Part shown: positions 57,235 through 64,000 of the stretch, in pieces
Layout: every line of letters begins with the position of its first letter
How positions within the stretch are numbered: the first letter of the stretch is position 1
DNA from: Solanum dulcamara
Taxonomy: Eukaryota; Streptophyta; Magnoliopsida; Solanales; Solanaceae
Assembly (NCBI RefSeq): GCF_947179165.1
Contig: NC_077240.1
Coordinates: 51,272,501 to 51,336,500, forward strand
DNA length: 64,000 bases
Reading direction: 5' to 3'
Notes under the pieces: model-generated
What the model saw: the letters and a program-made list of their open reading frames with translations, nothing else
Database searches by the model: none
What the model was told of the DNA's origin: nothing
Translations under genes and position numbers: made by a program

Positions 57235-58373
57235 CCTTTATTACCAAATCAAACCACACCTTTCATGGGTGAAACCTTTAGATACACCCAATCGTCCACA
57301 TTAAACTCAATATCCCTTCTTCTAGTGTCAGAATAGGACTTTAGATGACTTTGAGCCGTCTTCAACCTTTGTTTAATGATCTTCACCTTCTCTAAAGTAT
57401 CAAGTACCAAATCAGGGCCCAACAAGGTCATCTCGCCTACTTCGAACCAACCAACCGGTGATCTACATCATCTCCCATACAAAGCCTCAAACGGCGCCAT
57501 CTCAATACTTGAGTGGTAACTATTATTATAGGCAAACTCGATGAGAGGTAGATGATCATCCCAATTCCCTTTAAACTCCAACACACAATCCCTTAACATA
57601 TCCTCTAGTGTCTGAATCATTCTTTCAGCTTACCCATCCATTTGAGGATGGAATGCTGTGCTCAACTTTACCTTAGTACCGAGGCCTTTTTGAAATAATC
57701 TCCAGAAGTGAGAAGTGAATTGGGTACCATGATCCGAAATAATGGATAACGGCACACCATGCAACCTCACCAACTCCTGAATATATAACTTGGCATAGTC
57801 TTCGGCTCTATAGGAAGTTTTAATTGGTAGGAAGTGAGCTGAGTTAGTCATTCAATCAATAATTACCCAAATCGAGTCATGACGCTTCCGGGTATGAGGA
57901 AAACCTATTCCAAAATCCATATTCACATCTTCCCTTTTCCAAGTAGGGATTTCAATGTCTTGGGCTAGGCCACCCGTCATTTGATGTTCTGCCTTCACTT
58001 GTTGGCAATTTGTACATTCGGACACAAACCTTGCTATGTCCTTCTTCATGCCACCCCACCAATACAACTCCTTTAAGTCTCGGTACATTTTCGTTGAACT
58101 GGGATGAATGGAGTATCTAGAATTATGGGCCTCCATCAAGATCAAACTCCTTAGGCCATCAATATCTGGAACACATATCCGACCTTGGTAGTATAGAATC
58201 CCATCTCCCCCTTGGGAAAAGACCTCTATCTTCTTTTCCTTTACCAACTTCTTTAACTCAATAAACTTTGGGTCAAGATCTTGCTTTGATTTAACATCCA
58301 CCACCAAAGAGGATTCAGACCTATTTTGAACAACCATACCCCCATCATTAGTACTACCCAACTTTACCCCTAA
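57235..58373 (-). pseudogene. Gy16: integrase
   Basis: The zinc finger is intact: His in HNSRYSIHPSS, second His within it, and the Cys pair in VSECTNCQQV. The core acids are readable in VNMDFGIGFPHT, SIISDHGTQFTS and [38 protein letters not shown] and DDWVYLKVSPMKG follow. In-frame stops interrupt after WVIID, after HPQMDG, after ALYGR and after MKGVV; frames are otherwise open (58,361-57,852, 57,851-57,630, 57,431-57,249). Confidence 0.9.
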
Positions 58374-58866
58374 TCAAGCCAATCGGTGAACATCTCTCAC
58401 CAACTGCCTCTTCCTTTCATCCACATGTGCCATACTCCCTATAGACACTCTACTAAGTGCATCAGCAACCACATTGGCTTTACCCGGATGATAGTGCACA
58501 CTCATGTCATAGTTCTTAAGGAGTTCTAGCCACCTTCTTTCTCTTAGATTAAGGTCCTTTTGGGTGAACACATATTGAAGACTCTTATGATCAGTATACA
58601 CATCCACATGCACCCCATAGAGGTAATGCCTCCAAATCTTCAGAGTAAAAACAACGGCCGCCAATTTAGGGTCATGGGTAGGGTAGTTGCGCTTATACAT
58701 CTTTAATTGCCTAGAAGCATAGGCTATGACCTTGCCGTTTTGCATTAAGACACAACCTAAACCAATCTTTGAAGCATCACAATAAACTACAAACCCTTCT
58801 AATCCTTCTGGGAGAGTCAAAATAGGAGTAGAGGTAAGTCGATCTTTTAAGGTCTGGAAACTCTCC
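58374..58866 (-). pseudogene. Gy16: RNase H
   Basis: The frame 58,820-58,374 starts [20 protein letters not shown], with the catalytic Asp in CDAS, then [41 protein letters not shown] and [19 protein letters not shown]. This is the usual order of the gypsy RNase H and tether. It is bounded by stops on both sides. Confidence 0.9.
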
Positions 58867-59903
58867 TCACACTAATCTGTCCATATGAATTTGGATTTCT
58901 TTTAGGTCAATTTTGTCATAGGAGATGAGATAGAAGAAAAGCCTTTGAAGAACCTTCTATAGTACCCGGCTAGACCTAACAAGCTCCTAATGTCTGAAGG
59001 AGATAATGGTCTAGGCCAATTTTTGACTGCCTCTATTTTCTTAGTATCAACCTTGATCCCATCACCGGACACTACGTGACCAAGAAATGCTACCTCCTTT
59101 AACCAAAATTCACACTTACTAAATTTTGCAAATAATTGCTAATCCCTCAATGTTTAAAGCACAAATCTCAAGTGATTTTTATGTTCTTCCTCACCCCGAG
59201 AGTAAATTAAAATATCATCAATGAAGACCACCACAAAGGTATCAAGGTAAGGTTTGAACACCCTATTCATCAAGTCCATAAACACCGCCGGTGCATTCGT
59301 TAACCCAAAACTCATCACCACAAACTCATAGTGACCATACCTTGTTCGGAAGACCGTTTTGGGAATGTCACACTCCCTCACCCGTAGTTGGTGATAGCCA
59401 GCCCGAAGGTCGATCTTAGAGAAGTGACTTGCCCCTTGCAATTGATCAAACAAGTCATCTATTCTAGGGAGTGGATATTTGTTCTTAATGGTCATTTTAT
59501 TTAATTGATGGTAGTCTATGCACATTTAAAGCGATCCATCCTTTTTTCTCACAAATAACATAGGAGCACCCCATGGCGAAATACTTGGTCTTATGAACCC
59601 CTTCTCTAACAAGTCCTTTAACTGTTCCTTCAATTCTTTTAATTCTGCTGGGGCCATATGGTAAGGAGGAATACAGATAGGTTGGGTATCAAGGAGGAGA
59701 TCGATACCAAAATCAATTTCCCTTTTGGGAGGGACACCAAGAAGGTAATCAAGAAAGACATCGGGGAATTCATTGACTATAGAAACGGACTCAAGAGAAG
59801 GACTTTTGGAGTTGACATCTCTAACCCTCACAATGTGGTAAATACATCCCTTAGAAATCATTTTGCGGGACTTAAGATAAGAAATAAATTGACCCTTCAC
59901 CAC
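58867..59903 (-). pseudogene. Gy16: reverse transcriptase
   Basis: From the N-terminus: [54 protein letters not shown], a stop where sisters have Gln or His, then [60 protein letters not shown] and the catalytic FIDDILIYS (59,211-59,224). Stops follow FVL and LRD. Thumb motifs FLGHVVS and [20 protein letters not shown] continue to about 58,960. Confidence 0.92.
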
Positions 59904-60266
59904 CGAATCACGACCCTACCATTCAATAATAGGCTCATTTGGAAATTGGAACTTGACTCGATGATTCCTACAATCTATGGAAGCATAAGATGCATGTAAC
60001 CAATCCATCCCAAGAATGACATCGAAATCTATCATATCAATCTCAATGAGATCACAAGGAATAACTTTATGCAAGATAGACACAAGGCAACCCCTATAGA
60101 CCTTTTTAGCAATAACTGACTCACCAAAAGGGGTAGACACTAAATAAGGCTCTAATAACATTTTAGGTAAAACATCAAATCTATTAGCAAGGAATGGAGT
60201 AACAAAAGATAAATTTGCACCTGGATCTAATAGTGCATACACATCAAAAGAAAAGACCTTTAACAT
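59904..60266 (-). pseudogene. Gy16: aspartic protease
   Basis: The frame 60,266-59,916 reads MLKVFSFDVYALLDPGANLS, with the active-site Asp in LLDPGA, then VIAKKVYRGCLVSI and MIDFDVILGMDWLHASYASI, ending FPNEPIIEW before a stop. Length and order fit gypsy proteases. It is cleanly separated from RT by one stop. Confidence 0.88.
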
Positions 60267-61430
60267 ACCGGTAATGATATTGGGTGCATCATCAACCTCT
60301 TATCTCCCATGCAAGGCGTAAAAGCAGTTGGTGCATTGGACACCTCCTTGGACTTATTGACCATGAGCAATTTGTCCTTGAGTACTACCACCACCATCTC
60401 TAAAATCCTTAGCATGGTGGCCCATCTTGCCACACTTAAAGCATGCATTGGAGCCGTCTAAGCATTACCCTTTGTGAGTCCTTCCACACTTCTTGCAAGA
60501 GGGGAAAGTTTGTGTAGAAATATTCTCTCTTGGAATCATTGGTTTACCACTCTTGTCCTTGTTGAACTTTGGAGGAGGAGTATTAGTGAAACCTTGTCCC
60601 ACAAATCGTTTCCCACCTTGGCCTTTGCCATTGTTACCATGATCGGACCTTTGAGGATTAAACCCTCCACCATCTACTCTAGCCTTTTTGAACCCCTTCG
60701 ATCTCTCTCTAAGCTTCTCTTCTTCAATTTGTTCTGCGTAAGTCATTAACCGAGAGATGTCTATCTCCTTGACCAATATGGACATTTTGAACTCCTAGGA
60801 CACCAAGCTTGAGACACCAGAAATAAACTTGCTCATCCTAGCTCTTGGGTCGGAGACCATGAAGGGAGCATACTTTGACAACTTAGTGAATTTGAGAGCA
60901 TACTCCCTCACGCTCATACTCCCTTGACGGAGGTTGATGAACTCTTGGATTTTGGCCTCCCTTAGTTCCAATGGGAAGAAGCGGTCTAGGAAGGCACCTT
61001 TGAACTCTTCCCATCCTATCGACCCTATTTCTTCATCCCTCTCAATAACCCATTATTCGTACCACACTCGAGCCACACCTTTGAGTTGATAGGACATTAG
61101 CTCGGCCTTCTCATTTGGTGGCACATCTATGATAGCCACAATCCGGTACACATCATTAATGAACTCCATAGGGTCCTCATCTAGTTTACAACCATCGAAC
61201 TCGGGCGGATTCATCCTTTGGAAATCCTGAATCCTAGAGGCTGGATTTTGCATTAGGGGAGGAGGAACACCTAGATTCCCTTGGTTGGCTACGACTTGAG
61301 CTAACAAAGTATTAACACTACGAAACTCAGCATGGGTTACCCCATTCTCATGATGTTGGGCATTGGGAACCGGAGGAGTTTGGTTGTCATCATCAACCCT
61401 TGCTTTTCGAGGTGCTCTTCCATGAGTTAT
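60267..61430 (-). pseudogene. Gy16: gag
   Basis: The reading frame begins THGRAPRKARVDDDN at 61,430, but the expected ATG is ATA, so the start codon is lost. Then come VNTLLAQVVANQ, MNPPEFDGCKLDEDPMEFI, YQLKGVARVWYE, EEFKGAFLDRFFPLELREAK, YALKFTKLSKYAPF, KEIDISRLMTYAEQ, a basic Gly-rich linker, and the first knuckle part CKKCGRTHKG followed by CFKCGKMGHHAKD. Four or five in-frame stops occur. TTCTTTAG precedes the start by three bases. Confidence 0.88.
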
Positions 61431-61620
61431 TATCTAAAGAACACGAAACGGGTCATTATTTAAAGGAAATCTTAGGAAACTCTAAGGCACAACATGAATT
61501 TGAAAGAAGTGAAATTTTTCCTAAACTCCTCATAGTCTCTTATTCATAATTGTGGTGCGCTTCACAACCATGAACAAGACCCTATTCGACGCGGTATGTT
61601 GGACTCCAAGGATCATTCAA

Positions 61621-61640
61621 AACCTCAGGGTCTGATACCA
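61621..61640 (-). other. Gy16 primer-binding site
   Basis: The minus strand reads TGGTATCAGACCCTGAGG, tRNA-iMet type, four bases after the LTR. Confidence 0.9.
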
Positions 61641-61644
61641 AGTT

Positions 61645-63970
61645 TGTCATGACCCAAACCTAGGGCCTAGACGTGACATGGCGAATGAGGAACCCAAAAG
61701 TACCTCAAACAAGCCTCTTAGCATTCTTTTAGCCTTTCATAGATAATGACGATAAATGAAGAAGCAGAAATTATAATAGTAAATATTCAACTTACATATG
61801 TCCAACAATACCTATAACTATTATATTTAATAGTGCTAAGGCAAGTTCTAGCTCACCCTTAATCATAATAGAAGAAATACCATAGTAAAATATCTCAACA
61901 TATCATAAGCTAGAAATATAAAAGAGTATTATTTCCGGAACATGGGAACTCACCAAAAGTAGTCTTCAAACAAAGTCTCAACTAGCCACGTAGAGGAGTA
62001 TGAGGAGGAGCACAGATCCCTACATGGTGATATCATGTAGGCAAAAGAGTATGTGTTTGTACTTTGAATGTACTAAGTATGTAAGGATGCATGAACATTA
62101 AGGAAAAATTATAACATTTATGTAATATGGAACATAATGTAATACATGCATAATAAATCATATGGATATCCTTTAAAATATTCATTTTGTGGGAAAATAA
62201 CCATAACCGACATTTAAGACTATGCGAGCTGTTATATGGAATCCAATATAACCCCCTACGTTGGCCGAGGAGACTACTTGTCAGGTAGAACTCCGTCAAC
62301 TTCATTCATTTCTTTAACTTTAACTTTAAGGGCTATTTATGGATCCATTAGCCTAAGCCTACAAGGGCTCCTATGTTGGCACATAGTTAATGAGACAAGG
62401 GGTTGCTACTAGGATTCCCTTACCGAATCCCACCTCAATGCCTCATTCGGTGCTAAGTCAATCCCATAGAATAGTTTAATACTTCAAAATATTCATAGCA
62501 TATAACTTGAGAATTCAAACATCATATTCGGTAGAATAGCTCATTAAAACATTTGGTAATTCAAATATGCAAGAATTGTTCTTATTGCCTAAAGAATCCA
62601 TCATTCATATTATTTCATCATTCTTTATTTTCATAAGACTCCCTTTTGATCATAGGTATTGCTTTCATAAACATTCATTTAGAGTCAAGGATTTCAAGTC
62701 AAACCTTTTTAAAAATATAGTAAAACTAGGTGGGTTCAAATCACTTCAACTTGCAAATATGTATGTAAATAAAATGCATAAATACTTTGAAATCCATAAA
62801 TTAAAAATCACGCTTTAAACAACCCATCATGAATTTCAAGAACCTTTAAATAGATAAATAGAGGAATTACTTGCAAACCATCAATTCATACATATGAAAT
62901 TATATCGCATCAAAATACACCAATAATCATTAGTTTAACCATGATTCATACTATTAATTAAAAATAAAAATTACCATAAGAAAATATTACTTGAAATCAA
63001 GAGATTTAATTGAAAGAGTTTTTGAACTACATGGGTGAAAGAACTCATGGATAAACACCCACATAACTTAGAGTAGAGCTTAAAGAAAATAAATATAATT
63101 TATCATATAATTAAAATAATTTAGACATGAGAGTGGAAGGAATACTCTCATTGAAGCCTTACATACCTGGAATACGAAGCTTTAGTCGAAACCGAAAGAC
63201 TTAATAAATACTCTTGAGTCCTAGCTTTTCTCCTCGCCGCAACGTTTTGTGTACTACCCGGAGTATATGAATCACCGGAATAGTATTTCTTCACTACTAA
63301 GAGCTAAAACTATATTTGAGAATGAGTAAAGAAGTGTATATAGAGAAGACTTGCTTGAGAAAACTTGATGAATAAAATGAGGAAATAAGGTGGGTATTTA
63401 TAGGTGGGAAAGAGGGACCTAACAATAAATAAAATAATTATAAAGAAAAATCTGAAAATTTAATGGACTATATTTATGTCATGGATGATGTTAAATGGAG
63501 GACAATTTATGTCATGAGTGATGTCAAATGTATCTAGATATTTCCATGGTAGGTGAGATGAGTTCTTTTTAACAGAATACTCTTTTTCGGAGCTGCGTTT
63601 GAATAAGATAAATTCCTTATTAGGATTTGGTATCTTCATAAGAATTGTAGATATGGAAGTCTATCTTCATATCGTTCAAGAATCAACCAATTTGGATAAA
63701 CCTACAGTGAGATATAATTTTTCTTCTATAAATACTACTTTCCGTCACAGCATCCTACCTTACAAAAATTAATTTATTTGACCTACTTAACTTCCGAAAC
63801 TTAAAATATGGTCTTCACCAAAGTTGTAGGTAATGATCTTGTGGTTACGCAGAAATTTGCATCACCCAATTTGGATATTCCTATGAAAAGTTATGTCTAA
63901 AATACAGAGGCTGTATCATGTTTAGGTGAGAATTGAAACATCGTATACAATGTTTTTAGGGGATGTTACA
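61645..63970 (-). mobile_element. Gy16 5' LTR (group B, 2,326 bp)
   Basis: On the minus strand it runs from TGTAACATCCCC (63,970) to GGGTCATGACA (61,645). TATAAATA at 63,402-63,395; donor-like ATTCCAG|GTATGTAAGG at 63,167/63,166. Two short frames in it recur in the 3' LTR, as expected for an LTR pair. Confidence 0.92.
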
Positions 63971-64000
63971 GCCCCTCAATTTTTACTTGGCCAATTCTGC
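63971..64000 (-). pseudogene. Gy15: gag resumes after Gy16
   Basis: The minus strand reads AELAK, a stop, then KLRG, matching AELASYQLKG, which precedes GVAQIW at 54,391. This shows that Gy16 lies inside the Gy15 gag. Confidence 0.75.

Larger units (their letters stand above)
54392..63970 (-). mobile_element. Gy16: full-length Ty3/gypsy chromovirus (9,579 bp)
   Basis: Both LTRs, PBS, polypurine tract and every domain in order are present on the minus strand. The target duplication is ACCCC (54,387-54,391) / GCCCC (63,971-63,975), one change. The element sits in the gag of Gy15. It is structurally complete but cannot make a polyprotein because of in-frame stops. Confidence 0.93.

Noticed and set aside
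59658..59999. Plus-strand frames opposite Gy16 PR/RT (also 60,474-60,749)
   Set aside because: They are antisense shadows of well-recognised gag, PR and RT on the minus strand.
1..64000. Host gene, miRNA, rRNA or DNA transposon
   Set aside because: Both strands were read through. Every longer frame with recognisable motifs is retroelement gag or pol, and the remainder is LTR. A short or fast-evolving host exon cannot be excluded without homology searches.

Overview
The window looks like a block of plant heterochromatin, probably from a Solanaceae genome. That attribution is inferred from the style of the Ty3/gypsy chromovirus LTRs and the conserved motif next to the polypurine tract; it was not tested. 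I find no host gene, no RNA gene and no DNA transposon. Almost every base belongs to an LTR retrotransposon of the Ty3/gypsy class, with domain order gag-PR-RT-RNaseH-IN-chromodomain, primed by initiator tRNA-Met and resembling the Tekay/Del group. The elements are nested inside one another. I name them Gy1 to Gy16, left to right.

Left block (1-18,650). Gy1 (+, 3' part of pol plus 3' LTR) is inserted in the gag of Gy2 (-), whose 5' LTR abuts a partial LTR (Gy3). Gy3 lies in the LTR of Gy4 (+, PBS and broken gag). The Gy4 gag is cut by a solo LTR (Gy5). A 3.8-kb solo LTR of group A (Gy6, -) follows, with a perfect 5-bp target duplication. Then comes Gy7 (+), with an LTR end, PBS and gag.

Middle block (18,651-50,518). 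Gy8 (+) keeps its 5' LTR, PBS and gag, but gag is joined to integrase by a large internal deletion. It is interrupted by a group B solo LTR (Gy9, -) and a 3.7-kb group A solo LTR (Gy10, +, perfect GATAT duplication). Gy11 (+) has an LTR tail, PBS, gag, PR and half of RT, and is cut by the 5' LTR of Gy12 (+). That LTR contains Gy13 (-, perfect ATAAA duplication). The integrase of Gy13 contains Gy14 (+, 9.8 kb, two 3.1-kb LTRs), a non-autonomous-looking element with about 2 kb of unassigned internal sequence.

Right block (50,519-64,000). A 558-bp inverted duplication with a 56-bp spacer joins the Gy12 remnant to the truncated 3' LTR of Gy15 (-). Gy15 has an in-frame gag-IN fusion. Its gag holds Gy16 (-, 9.58 kb), the youngest and most complete copy, which is inactivated by about 15 in-frame stops.

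No copy could encode a full polyprotein. The observations most worth following are these. (1) A splice-acceptor-like AG lies just upstream of gag in all seven copies where the gag start can be seen, and strong splice-donor matches follow the TATA box inside the LTRs. This predicts a leader intron whose removal would take out the PBS. (2) The near-perfect palindrome. (3) Paired stem-loops and 40-bp CpG-rich repeats shared by all four group A LTRs, with heat-shock-element-like motifs. (4) An inverted repeat fixed beside the polypurine tract in several elements.
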